Positions 24,788 to 32,874 of a stretch of 44,551 nt of DNA are shown one piece after another (the first letter of the stretch is position 1; every line of letters starts with the position of its first letter). The stretch is from an uncultured Clostridia bacterium (GTDB lineage: Bacteria; Bacillota; Clostridia; Oscillospirales; Ruminococcaceae). The translations under genes were made by a program, and so were the position numbers. The notes below the pieces were generated by a model, which did no database searches, was not told the DNA's origin, and saw nothing but the letters and a program-made list of their open reading frames with translations. The stretch lies in the NCBI GenBank assembly GCA_947307175.1, contig CAMZIK010000010.1, positions 1 through 44,551 of the forward strand, in the 5' to 3' direction.

Positions 24788-27733
24788 TCAGTCGTCTGTG
24801 AACTGCTCCTCAGAGTCATCTTCAGGCGCTGGTGGTCCGTCGTCAGCTTCGATGTCTTCATCATCTGTAAAGTCTTCTGTTTCGCTGTCGGGATCTGTAT
24901 CATCGTCATATTCTTCCGGATCGTCTTCGGAAACATCATCGGGATTGAGCTGGACCTTAGGGAGAAGATTCTTTATAAAATTGATCTTCTTTACTTCCGT
25001 GAGGAAAACGAACACGAGCAGGATAACGCCGAAGCCTGTTATGATAAGCGCTTCGATATAATACTTCGGCAGGAACTTGAAGGTGATCGTGTTTTCTCCT
25101 TTTTCGAGAGGAACAGCGATCAGGCTTTCAAGGACTTTTTCCTGCTTGACTTCCTTACCGTTTACGGTTATCGTCCAGCCTTCCTCATAAGGAATGGTGG
25201 TGAACAGGTACTGTCCGTCCTTTTCAGCTGTTGCGGTACCTTCAACGTAGGTATCCTCAAACTTTGTAACGTCCATGACGTTTTTTTGGAGCTTCTCGCA
25301 GTCGGCAGCAAAGGTATCGTAATCAAAAGTACAGAATATGCTGTCTTTCCAGAATGCCTCGTTATCCTTATTATCGACTGTTATACGCACTCTTACCGTC
25401 TGATCTTTATAGAAATCTCCGAGCTTGAGGATAGAATAGTTATCGCCGACAAAGAACTGACCTGCAAAATCCATAGGAGTCTGCTGTTCCTGATAGAGAT
25501 TTTCGTCCTGCACCCAGATATTGCAGTTTCTCTCATAGGTAGTCGGCAGGAACATATACAGTCCGCTGTCTGAGTCCATTTTTATGAGGTAGTCAATATG
25601 GGAATCGGTAACGGCGGAATTGTCAACATAGAATTTCATATGTCCGTCAACGAGGTTTTCCCTGAACAGATTGTTCATCTCATCTTCCTGAACTTCGGCA
25701 CGCTTGAAATACTCTTTATATTCTCCTGTGAGAGCATTGAAGATCTGATTCTGATTTGCGAACGGATCGTCATCGCTGAGAACGGTATCAAAGATCTGAG
25801 TATCTGTTACTATACCGAGTCCGAGTGCGTTTGGATTGCGGTAGAATTTATAGGTGGTATCGCCTGTTGTGACCTCTGTGGTGAGCTTATACTCATCGGG
25901 GATATGGATCCTTGAATCAACGTAAGTGGTATTGCCTGTTTTCTCCATAAGATATTTTATATCAAACAGAGCGTCGGTCATATATGTTGCGCCGTCATAT
26001 TTGGTATAATGTCCTCCGTAGGCATATCCGAGCCTGTGCAGCATCGTGAGCGCAGGAGCATTCATGGTCGAGCTTGAATGAGAGATGCCTTTATAGCCGG
26101 AGCCTATCGGGTCATTTACTGTTCTGTGGAAGTTTGCTTCCATTCTATAAAACGGTTCTTTATCAAATTCCTCGATAGTATCCACAGCTTTTCTGAGATT
26201 TGAGAAATAAGGCTGGTATGATGAATACTTGCTGTATGCAACGTTTTTGTCGATCTTGCGGAAGGTATCCAGCGAATTTGCATAAAGCTCGAAGCAAACC
26301 AGTCCGACAAACACAACTGCGACGATCTTGGATTTAGGATACTTTTTGAAAAGATGGATAAACAAGAAGCAAACGCTCAGGGCAATCATTCCGACCCATA
26401 TTCCCTGCATCACGGGAGAGGTCTTGCCGTCTACGGTCACGGTCTCAAAGATCTGGAAATGCTTATAGTTCTCTCTTTCGCACCAGAACAGGAAGATCAT
26501 GAATCCTGCATAGACTCCGCCAACATTTTTCATCGTTATGCCGTCAAGGTTCTCAAAGGCTCTGAAAGCCATATAAATAAACATGAACGAGAAGATGAAA
26601 GAATATCTGAACGGGAGCCACTGAGGCATCTGGAAGCCGTGCATTGCCATATCCCAGGGTTTGATATACATCAGGACGACGAGAATTGCCGTAAGCACGC
26701 CGTTAGCGGTCTTTTCCTTGATGGAAAGCTTTGAGTTCATGAAAAACAGCGGAACGAGGATCAGAACTGCTGTTGAGCAGTAGATCATAGGCAGACCTTC
26801 GGGATAAACGGTGTCATACGACATCGGGAAAAGCTTGGTAGCAAAGGTCAGGAAATCAAACTGTGTTGCAAGAGAATAATCAGGATTGGTAAAGTCAAAT
26901 TTACCGAGCTTGAGCGAATTATAGACTGGTATCAGCACAAAAGCCGCACACATGAGAGCAACGAGCGTTCCCAATATGAAGTATCCGCACTTTTTGAAGA
27001 AATGCTCGGGAAGCTTTCGACCTTCCTTTGACAAGCAGGTATAACAGAAATAGAAAAATGTAAATATGCCGACCATATAGCCGATATAGAAATGCGAAAT
27101 GAACATCAGCGCAAGCGGTATGATATACGGCAGCATTTTCCCTTCATTGACAAGCTTATTGACACCCACGCATATAAGCGGCAGGTAGATAAGCGCATCC
27201 AGCCACATAGGATCCATGAGCTGGACTACCATATACGACATCAGCGCATAGACTGTCGGGAACAGTATGAGAGAGACTGTCTTTGGCTTGACAGGCGAGA
27301 TCCTTTTCAGGAAGAACCTGAATGTTACTGCGGCTGTACCGACCTTTGCCAGCTGCATTATCATGATAGACAATGGCATCATGGATCTTGGCAGTATATA
27401 GATTATCAGCATGAACGGGCTTGCAAGGTAATATGCAAAGATACCGAACATTTCGCCGCTGAGGTTTCTCGACCAGTCGTAGATAAAGCTGCCGTCGCCC
27501 CAGAACGCATCACGGTAAGCCTCATAATAATAGACATACTGTCCGTTGAGGTCAAGCACCAATGCGGAGTTATCCCCGAAAGGATAGACCTTGAATACTG
27601 CATATGCTGCAAAGAGTATGGCTACCGGCAGAAAGAATGCGGCAAAATACCATCTTTTATCGTAAAACCAATGCCGCAGTCTCTGAGTGAACGTGCCGTT
27701 TGCGGCTATTGACTTTTTAATCACTTCTTCCAT
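24788..27733 (-). CDS. YfhO-family membrane glycosyltransferase
   Basis: 981 residues. After a cytoplasmic N-terminus come about 12-13 membrane segments, with a conserved first outside loop YPFGDNSALVLDLNGQYVYYYEAYRD typical of YfhO (PF09586, GT-C-like fold). An extracellular beta-rich domain (about 520-870) follows, then a last membrane segment (about 900-920) and a strongly acidic Asp/Glu tail of about 45 residues. In Bacillus, YfhO works with CsbB: CsbB loads GlcNAc on undecaprenyl phosphate and YfhO moves it to lipoteichoic acid outside. Here its ATG overlaps the end of a CsbB-like gene by 13 bases, so the same pairing is likely. The acidic tail is unusual for the family in my reading. 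Confidence 0.88.
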   Translation of the reverse strand: MEEVIKKSIAANGTFTQRLRHWFYDKRWYFAAFFLPVAILFAAYAVFKVYPFGDNSALVLDLNGQYVYYYEAYRDAFWGDGSFIYDWSRNLSGEMFGIFAYYLASPFMLIIYILPRSMMPLSIMIMQLAKVGTAAVTFRFFLKRISPVKPKTVSLILFPTVYALMSYMVVQLMDPMWLDALIYLPLICVGVNKLVNEGKMLPYIIPLALMFISHFYIGYMVGIFTFFYFCYTCLSKEGRKLPEHFFKKCGYFILGTLVALMCAAFVLIPVYNSLKLGKFDFTNPDYSLATQFDFLTFATKLFPMSYDTVYPEGLPMIYCSTAVLILVPLFFMNSKLSIKEKTANGVLTAILVVLMYIKPWDMAMHGFQMPQWLPFRYSFIFSFMFIYMAFRAFENLDGITMKNVGGVYAGFMIFLFWCERENYKHFQIFETVTVDGKTSPVMQGIWVGMIALSVCFLFIHLFKKYPKSKIVAVVFVGLVCFELYANSLDTFRKIDKNVAYSKYSSYQPYFSNLRKAVDTIEEFDKEPFYRMEANFHRTVNDPIGSGYKGISHSSSTMNAPALTMLHRLGYAYGGHYTKYDGATYMTDALFDIKYLMEKTGNTTYVDSRIHIPDEYKLTTEVTTGDTTYKFYRNPNALGLGIVTDTQIFDTVLSDDDPFANQNQIFNALTGEYKEYFKRAEVQEDEMNNLFRENLVDGHMKFYVDNSAVTDSHIDYLIKMDSDSGLYMFLPTTYERNCNIWVQDENLYQEQQTPMDFAGQFFVGDNYSILKLGDFYKDQTVRVRITVDNKDNEAFWKDSIFCTFDYDTFAADCEKLQKNVMDVTKFEDTYVEGTATAEKDGQYLFTTIPYEEGWTITVNGKEVKQEKVLESLIAVPLEKGENTITFKFLPKYYIEALIITGFGVILLVFVFLTEVKKINFIKNLLPKVQLNPDDVSEDDPEEYDDDTDPDSETEDFTDDEDIEADDGPPAPEDDSEEQFTDD

Positions 27734-28662
27734 TTATATCCCCCATCGTTGAATGTATCTTTTTTTACGACCTCTTTTATGATATATCTCGGACGCTGTT
27801 TTATCTCTTCGTATATTTTGGAGATATAAAATCCGATTATGCCGAGGCTGAACATTATTATACTTGATGTGAAAAGCTGTAATATGATGACTGTGGAGAA
27901 GCCTGCTGATGCGTCGCCCCAGAACTTATTGTAAAGGGTATTAGCACCCATTATGACTGAGATAAGGAAGGTGACTATTCCGCAGACGGTAACTATCTGA
28001 AGCGGTGCGGATGTAAATGAGGTGATATTGTTGAGAGCAAACTTTATCAGCTTGCCTACCGTCCACTTGCTCTCTCCGACTTCCCTTTCACGAACGTCAA
28101 AATATATCTTTTCGGTCTTATAGCCTACCCAGCTGGACATAGCTCTGAAAAATGTGAGCCTTTCGGGCATCGCATTGAGCGAATCCACAACAGCTCTGTC
28201 CATAAGCTTGAAATCGCTTGCTGCACGCATATCAAGTCCGCTGGACGAGTTTATCATCTTATAGAACAGATGCGAGAAAGCTTTGTAAACTATATTTTCC
28301 TTGCCTCTTGACTTCTTTCTGCCCTCGACGATGTCAACATCGTTATTCTTCCAGATGTTATACATATCAATGATGACTTCGGGCGGGAACTGAAGATCAC
28401 AGTCAAGCAGCACGCAGGCATCGCCTTTTGCTACCTCAAGACCTGCAAAAATAGCGCTCTCCTTGCCAAAGTTCCTTGAAAAATTCACTCCGACGATATG
28501 CTCTCTTGATCTGGCTAGTCCGCTTATCATTTCCCATGTCTTATCGGATGAGCCGTCATTGACAAAAACAAGCTCATAATCTATACCGTTGTCTTCAAGC
28601 AGTTTTGAAACAACATCGGCTGCTCTGACAACATTGCCTTCTTCGTTATAACTTGGGATCAC
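27721..28662 (-). CDS. CsbB/GtrB-like polyprenyl-phosphate glycosyltransferase (GT2)
   Basis: About 313-319 residues. GT2 features are visible: IPSYNEEGNV, FVNDGSSDKTWE, the metal-binding LDCDLQFPPE (DxD), SDFKLMDR, and REVGESKWTVGKLIKFALN. Two C-terminal membrane hairpin helices (about 215-285) and a KQRPRYII tail are typical of DPM1/GtrB/CsbB enzymes, which attach a sugar to undecaprenyl phosphate. It overlaps the YfhO-family gene and should feed it lipid-linked sugar. The start is odd: the first standard codon is the GTG at 28662, 18 nt from GGAGAG, and it would remove the first half of the first beta-strand (GLLSVV precedes it in frame). No GtrA/GtcA flippase is adjacent. Confidence 0.88.
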   Translation of the reverse strand: MIPSYNEEGNVVRAADVVSKLLEDNGIDYELVFVNDGSSDKTWEMISGLARSREHIVGVNFSRNFGKESAIFAGLEVAKGDACVLLDCDLQFPPEVIIDMYNIWKNNDVDIVEGRKKSRGKENIVYKAFSHLFYKMINSSSGLDMRAASDFKLMDRAVVDSLNAMPERLTFFRAMSSWVGYKTEKIYFDVREREVGESKWTVGKLIKFALNNITSFTSAPLQIVTVCGIVTFLISVIMGANTLYNKFWGDASAGFSTVIILQLFTSSIIMFSLGIIGFYISKIYEEIKQRPRYIIKEVVKKDTFNDGGYKWKK

Positions 28663-28733
28663 AACAGAAAGTAAACCTATCTCTCCTTTCAGATGTCCGC
28701 AAAATCAGACACATTTAGATTACATACTCTTTT

Positions 28734-28762
28734 ATTATATAACAAGCAGCCCTAAATGTCAA
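28734..28762 (-). promoter_or_regulatory. Promoter of the GT2-YfhO operon
   Basis: Minus strand: TTGACA (28762-28757), 17-bp spacer, TATAAT (28739-28734). A perfect TGCCC-TTTA-GGGCA palindrome lies 20 bases upstream (28782-28795). Confidence 0.88.
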
Positions 28763-28834
28763 TATTTTGGGAAGTTATTCTTGCCCTTTAGGGCATAAAG
28801 ATGTTATATTTCCTTTAAAAATACGTTTATTCCC

Positions 28835-28863
28835 TTGACATTGGCTTGTGAGTGTGATATAAT
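28835..28863 (+). promoter_or_regulatory. Promoter of the ileS T-box leader
   Basis: TTGACA (28835-28840), 17-bp spacer, TATAAT (28858-28863). Divergent from the GT2 promoter. Confidence 0.9.
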
Positions 28864-28869
28864 TTTTGC

Positions 28870-29112
28870 ATATTTGAAAGACTGTGACGAAGACAGTATG
28901 CCTTTATGGGAAAGATACAGCGAGCCGCTGAGAGTGTGAGTGCGGTGCGATTACCAAAGGCAGAAGATCACTTCCGAGTCGCAAGGCTGAATTTACAGTA
29001 AGCTGCGCCGTTCCTTTTCACGTTACGAAAAGCTCGTACTATCATGTATGATGAAAACAGGTGGTTGCGTAAGCTTTGCTTTCGTCCTTTTTTCAGGGGC
29101 GGAAGTTTTTTT
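28870..29112 (+). promoter_or_regulatory. T-box riboswitch controlling ileS (Ile specifier AUC)
   Basis: The leader folds as a T-box stem I: base GACT/AGTC (about 28883-28980) with a GA-rich kink, GAAG/CTTC, then a specifier loop whose AGTA side faces AGATCA, and GCCTTT/AAAGGC above. The specifier codon is ATC at 28967-28969, read by tRNA-Ile. The T-box itself is the AGGTGGTTGCG segment at 29059-29069; its TGG binds the free NCCA end of uncharged tRNA. The mutually exclusive terminator is at 29079-29112. Uncharged tRNA-Ile should permit read-through into ileS. Confidence 0.92.
29079..29112 (+). terminator. T-box-controlled terminator
   Basis: CTTTCGTCC (29079-29087) pairs with GGGCGGAAG (29097-29105, two G-T pairs), followed by seven Ts. 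Its 5' arm overlaps the sequence needed for the antiterminator. Confidence 0.85.
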
Positions 29113-29142
29113 ATTGTAAAATCTTGAAAGGACAGATCATCA

Positions 29143-32100
29143 ATGTACAAAAAGGTTTCAACAGACCTGAACTTTGTTCAGAGAGAAAAGCAGATCGAAA
29201 AATTCTGGGAAGAGAACAAGATCTTTGAAAAGAGCATTGATTCCCGTCAGAAAGGCGAATCATATGTGTTCTATGACGGTCCTCCGACTGCTAACGGAAA
29301 GCCGCACATCGGACACGTTCTCACCCGTGCTATCAAGGATATGATACCGAGATACCACACTATGAAAGGTAAAATGGTGCCTCGTAAAGCAGGCTGGGAC
29401 ACTCACGGTCTGCCTGTTGAACTTGAAGTTGAGAAAACTCTTGGTATCGACGGCAAGGAGCAGATCGAGGAATACGGACTTGAGCCGTTCATCAAGATGT
29501 GCAAGGAGTCTGTATGGAAATACAAAGGTATGTGGGAGCAGTTCTCATCAGCTGTCGGATTCTGGGCTGATATGGAGAACCCGTATGTAACATACCACAA
29601 TGAATTCATCGAGTCCGAGTGGTGGGCTTTAAAACAGATCTATGACAAAGGTCTGCTCTACAAGGGCTTCAAGATCGTGCCTTACTGCCCACGCTGCGGA
29701 ACACCGCTTTCTTCTCACGAAGTTGCTCAGGGATACAAGACTGTCAAGGAGCGCTCGGCTATAGTGCGCTTCAAGATCAAGGATCAGGACGCTTATTTCC
29801 TTGCATGGACAACTACGCCTTGGACTCTGCCTTCAAACGTTGCTCTCTGCGTAAACCCGACAGACACCTACTGCAAGGTAAAGTCTGCTGACGGATACAC
29901 ATATATCATGGCACAGGCACTTCTGGACACAGTTCTGGGAAGCCTTGCAAAAGAAGGCGAGGCAGCTTACGAGATACTTGAGAGCTATGTCGGCACAGAC
30001 CTTGAAAGAATGGAATACGAGCCTTTGTTCGAGTGTGCAGGCGAATGTGCTGCAAAACAGGGCAAGAAGGGTCATTTCGTTACCTGCGACAACTACGTTT
30101 CGATGACAGACGGTACGGGTATCGTTCATATCGCTCCTGCGTTCGGTGAAGACGACGCAAGGATAGGCAGGGCTTATGATCTTCCTTTCGTTCAGTTCGT
30201 TGATGCCAAGGGCGAAATGACAAAGGAAACACCGTATGCAGGACTTTTCGTAAAGAAAGCAGACCCAGAGGTTCTCAAAGATCTCGATGCACAGGGCAAG
30301 CTGTTCGCTGCTCCTAAGTTCGAGCATGAGTATCCGCACTGCTGGAGATGCAACTCTCCTCTTATCTACTATGCAAGAGACTCCTGGTTCATCAAGATGA
30401 CTGATGTTAAGGACAGACTTATCGCCAACAACAACACTATCAACTGGATCCCTGAAAACATCGGTTCGGGACGTTTCGGCGACTGGCTGAAAAACGTTCA
30501 GGACTGGGGTATTTCCAGAAACAGATACTGGGGCACTCCACTTAACATATGGGAATGCGAGTGCGGACACAGACACTCTATCGGCTCTATCGAAGAGCTG
30601 AAGTCTATGTCGGACAACTGCCCTGATGAAATTGAACTTCACAGGCCGTACATCGACGCTGTTACTATCAAGTGTCCTAAGTGCGGAAAGCAGATGAAGC
30701 GTGTAAATGAAGTTATCGACTGCTGGTTCGATTCGGGTGCTATGCCTTTCGCTCAGCACCACTATCCGTTTGAGAACAAGGAGCTTTTCGAGAGCCAGTT
30801 CCCTGCTGACTTCATTTCAGAGGCTGTTGACCAGACAAGAGGCTGGTTCTACTCGCTGCTGGCTATCTCAACGCTTATTTTTGACAAGGCTCCGTACAAG
30901 AACGTTATCGTGCTTGGTCTTGTTCAGGACGAGAACGGACAGAAGATGTCAAAATCAAAGGGCAACGCTGTTGACCCGATGGAAGCTCTCCAGACCTACG
31001 GCGCTGACGCTATAAGATGGTATTTCTACACAAACTCTGCTCCTTGGCTGCCGAACAAGTTCCACGGAAAAGTAGTTACAGAAGGTCAGAGAAAGTTTAT
31101 GGGAACGCTGTGGAACACTTATGCGTTCTATATCCTCTACGCTGACATCGACAAGTTTGACCCGACACAGTACAAGATCGAATATGACAAGCTATCGGTT
31201 ATGGACAAGTGGATACTTTCAAAGATGAACTCTATGATAGCTGCTGCTGACGAGAACCTTGCAAATTACAGGATACCTGAGGCTGCAAAGGCTATGCAGG
31301 ACTTCGTTGACGACCTGTCCAACTGGTATGTAAGACGAGGACGTGAAAGATACTGGGCACAGGGAATGAGCCAGGACAAGATAAATGCTTACATGACGCT
31401 GTACACTGCTCTTGTGAACCTTTGCAAAGTCGCTGCTCCGATGGTTCCGTTCATCACTGAGGAGATCTATCAGAACCTTGTAAAGAGCGTTGACAAAGAC
31501 GCTCCGGAGAGCATTCACCTTTGCCTGTACCCTGAGGTCGATGAAAAGATGATCGACAAGCAGCTTGAAAGCGATATGGACGAGGTGCTTGACATAGTTG
31601 TTCTGGGCAGAAGCGCAAGAAACGGCTCAAACCTCAAGAACAGACAGCCTCTGAGTGTTATGTATGTGTGTGCAGACCACGTACTTGACAGCTTCTACAC
31701 CGACATAATCAGAGACGAGCTTAATGTAAAGGAAGTTGTCTTTACACAGGACGCTTCATCTTATATCGACTACAAGTTCAAGCCGCAGCTCAAAACTCTC
31801 GGACCAAAGTTCGGAAAGAACCTCGGCGAGATCAGGAACAATCTTGCAGAGCTTGACGGTCACAAGGCTATGGCTGAGCTTGACAGCACGGGCTTCATGA
31901 AGATGACTATTTCAACAGGCGAGATCACGCTTGCAAAGGAAGACCTGCTTATCGAATCACAACAGAAAGAAGGCTTCTTCACTCTTACAGAAGGCAAGGT
32001 AACAGTAGCTCTTAGCACAACCCTTACTGAGGAGCTTGTTGAGGAAGGCTTTGTAAGAGAAATAACCAGCAAGATCCAGACGATGCGTAAAGAATCAGGA

Positions 32101-32292
32101 TTTGAAGTTATGGATCACATCAATGTTTCTATCAGCGGAAACGAAAAGCTTGCAGAGCTTGTCAAGAAGAATTCCGAACAGATTAGCCACGATGTTCTTG
32201 CTGAGGAGATAAAATACGGCGAGACAGCTGAGAACTCCAAGGAATGGGATATCAACGGCGAAAAGGTCACTATCGGCGTTACAAAGCTTTAA
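29143..32292 (+). CDS. ileS: Isoleucine-tRNA ligase, type 2 (eukaryotic-like)
   Basis: 1049 residues. Class I synthetase signatures: HIGH at 55-58 (GKPHIGHVLTR) and KMSKS at 601-605. Cysteine pairs CPRCG, CECGHRH and CPKCG are probably zinc-binding inserts. WTTTPWTLPSN marks the CP1 editing domain. The start FVQREKQIEKFWEENKIFEKS and GWDTHGLPVELEVEK match type 2 IleRS (Thermus, eukaryotes, MupA) rather than the E. coli-like type 1, and the C-terminal region lacks the type 1 zinc finger. Type 2 enzymes are generally poorly inhibited by mupirocin; that property is inferred here. AAAGGA is 10 nt before the ATG. Controlled by the T-box leader. Confidence 0.97.
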   Translation: MYKKVSTDLNFVQREKQIEKFWEENKIFEKSIDSRQKGESYVFYDGPPTANGKPHIGHVLTRAIKDMIPRYHTMKGKMVPRKAGWDTHGLPVELEVEKTLGIDGKEQIEEYGLEPFIKMCKESVWKYKGMWEQFSSAVGFWADMENPYVTYHNEFIESEWWALKQIYDKGLLYKGFKIVPYCPRCGTPLSSHEVAQGYKTVKERSAIVRFKIKDQDAYFLAWTTTPWTLPSNVALCVNPTDTYCKVKSADGYTYIMAQALLDTVLGSLAKEGEAAYEILESYVGTDLERMEYEPLFECAGECAAKQGKKGHFVTCDNYVSMTDGTGIVHIAPAFGEDDARIGRAYDLPFVQFVDAKGEMTKETPYAGLFVKKADPEVLKDLDAQGKLFAAPKFEHEYPHCWRCNSPLIYYARDSWFIKMTDVKDRLIANNNTINWIPENIGSGRFGDWLKNVQDWGISRNRYWGTPLNIWECECGHRHSIGSIEELKSMSDNCPDEIELHRPYIDAVTIKCPKCGKQMKRVNEVIDCWFDSGAMPFAQHHYPFENKELFESQFPADFISEAVDQTRGWFYSLLAISTLIFDKAPYKNVIVLGLVQDENGQKMSKSKGNAVDPMEALQTYGADAIRWYFYTNSAPWLPNKFHGKVVTEGQRKFMGTLWNTYAFYILYADIDKFDPTQYKIEYDKLSVMDKWILSKMNSMIAAADENLANYRIPEAAKAMQDFVDDLSNWYVRRGRERYWAQGMSQDKINAYMTLYTALVNLCKVAAPMVPFITEEIYQNLVKSVDKDAPESIHLCLYPEVDEKMIDKQLESDMDEVLDIVVLGRSARNGSNLKNRQPLSVMYVCADHVLDSFYTDIIRDELNVKEVVFTQDASSYIDYKFKPQLKTLGPKFGKNLGEIRNNLAELDGHKAMAELDSTGFMKMTISTGEITLAKEDLLIESQQKEGFFTLTEGKVTVALSTTLTEELVEEGFVREITSKIQTMRKESGFEVMDHINVSISGNEKLAELVKKNSEQISHDVLAEEIKYGETAENSKEWDINGEKVTIGVTKL

Positions 32293-32300
32293 TATGAAAA

Positions 32301-32336
32301 AAAGAGGTAGGACATCAGGTCTTACCTCTTTGTTTT
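32301..32336 (+). terminator. Terminator of ileS
   Basis: A 13-bp stem AAAGAGGTAGGAC with GTCTTACCTCTTT (32301-32313 with 32319-32331, one G-T), then GTTTTT. Confidence 0.88.
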
Positions 32337-32352
32337 TCTGTTTGAGTTTGCA

Positions 32353-32574
32353 GACGGACAAGCGGATTGGCGCTAAATATGAATATTTCCCGACTCTGTT
32401 GTGCCCGGAGCCGGGAAAAAATAAAATTCATATCTATGTTGTGGGCGACGGACAAGCGAACCGGCGCTCCGGCGACAGAATAACAGGTCATAACCGTGTC
32501 CTGCCACGAGCCATACTGATGACGGTTCACATCAACAGTAAAGGCGAGTGACAAGCGGACCGCCGCTGCGGACA
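32353..32574 (+). repeat. Three spaced copies of a GC-rich hairpin repeat
   Basis: Copies start at 32353, 32447 and 32546 (spacings 94 and 99). The core is GACGGACAAGCG followed two bases later by a 4-bp stem with a 4-base CGCT loop: CCGG-CGCT-CCGG in copy 2, CCGC-CGCT-GCGG in copy 3, degenerate in copy 1. The sequences between copies differ from one another, but each can fold: 32378-32433 closes with ATATGAAT/ATTCATAT around CCCGG-AG-CCGGG, and 32491-32528 with AACCGT/ACGGTT. No reading frame looks coding. A fourth copy is at 44491-44519. Confidence 0.7.
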
Positions 32575-32579
32575 AAAAA

Positions 32580-32725
32580 AACTCCCACGAAGTTAAGTGG
32601 GAGCCAAAAAATAAAAAATTATAGGGGAGAAGTTGTAGATAAATCTACAACCAAATATATGAAGGCCTGGGGTAAAAGCCATCATACCGTTGTTGGTTCG
32701 GAAAACCCTTTCGTTTTCCTTGTTA
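32580..32725 (-). ncRNA. Candidate structured small RNA between ileS and rsmE
   Basis: Four helices lie in about 145 bases: GGAAAAC/GTTTTCC (32700-32719); AACCAA/TTGGTT (32650-32655 with 32693-32698) enclosing ATGAAGGC/GCCATCAT (about 32659-32684); GTTGTAG/CTACAAC (32632-32651); and CTCCCAC/GTGGGAG (32582-32603). On the minus strand the last one is followed by eight Ts, a textbook terminator with no minus-strand gene to serve, so I favour a minus-strand RNA. A promoter is not clear (TATTAT near 32731, no good -35). The plus strand is possible, with 32700-32719 as a weaker terminator. No RNA family is recognised. Confidence 0.4.
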
Positions 32726-32786
32726 ATATAATAGCTTATTAATATGAACGTGATATTAATTCTTATAGTGCGTTGTATGAATTTTG

Positions 32787-32815
32787 TTGAATTTAGTGTT
32801 AAACTATGTTATACT
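32787..32815 (+). promoter_or_regulatory. Promoter of rsmE
   Basis: TTGAAT (32787-32792), 17-bp spacer, TATACT (32810-32815). Confidence 0.75.
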
Positions 32816-32874
32816 ATTTTTGTAGAAAACCTTTTCGCAGTTATATTTTTTAATATTTTACAGTGGAGGTAAAT

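Noticed and set aside
29143..32292. Horizontally acquired mupA-like resistance gene
   Set aside because: The gene has its own Ile T-box leader and no mobile element nearby. Type 2 IleRS is the normal chromosomal enzyme in various Firmicutes.
32353..32574. CRISPR array
   Set aside because: Only three degenerate repeats, with 65-70-base intervening sequences that themselves fold, and no cas gene in the window. Spacing and repeat divergence do not fit a CRISPR.
32580..32725. 6S RNA, SRP RNA or tmRNA
   Set aside because: The helices and loop sequences do not show the conserved cores of these RNAs, so it was left as an unclassified candidate.
32301..32725. Insertion sequence or MITE
   Set aside because: No terminal inverted repeats with target duplication could be identified, and there is no transposase remnant.
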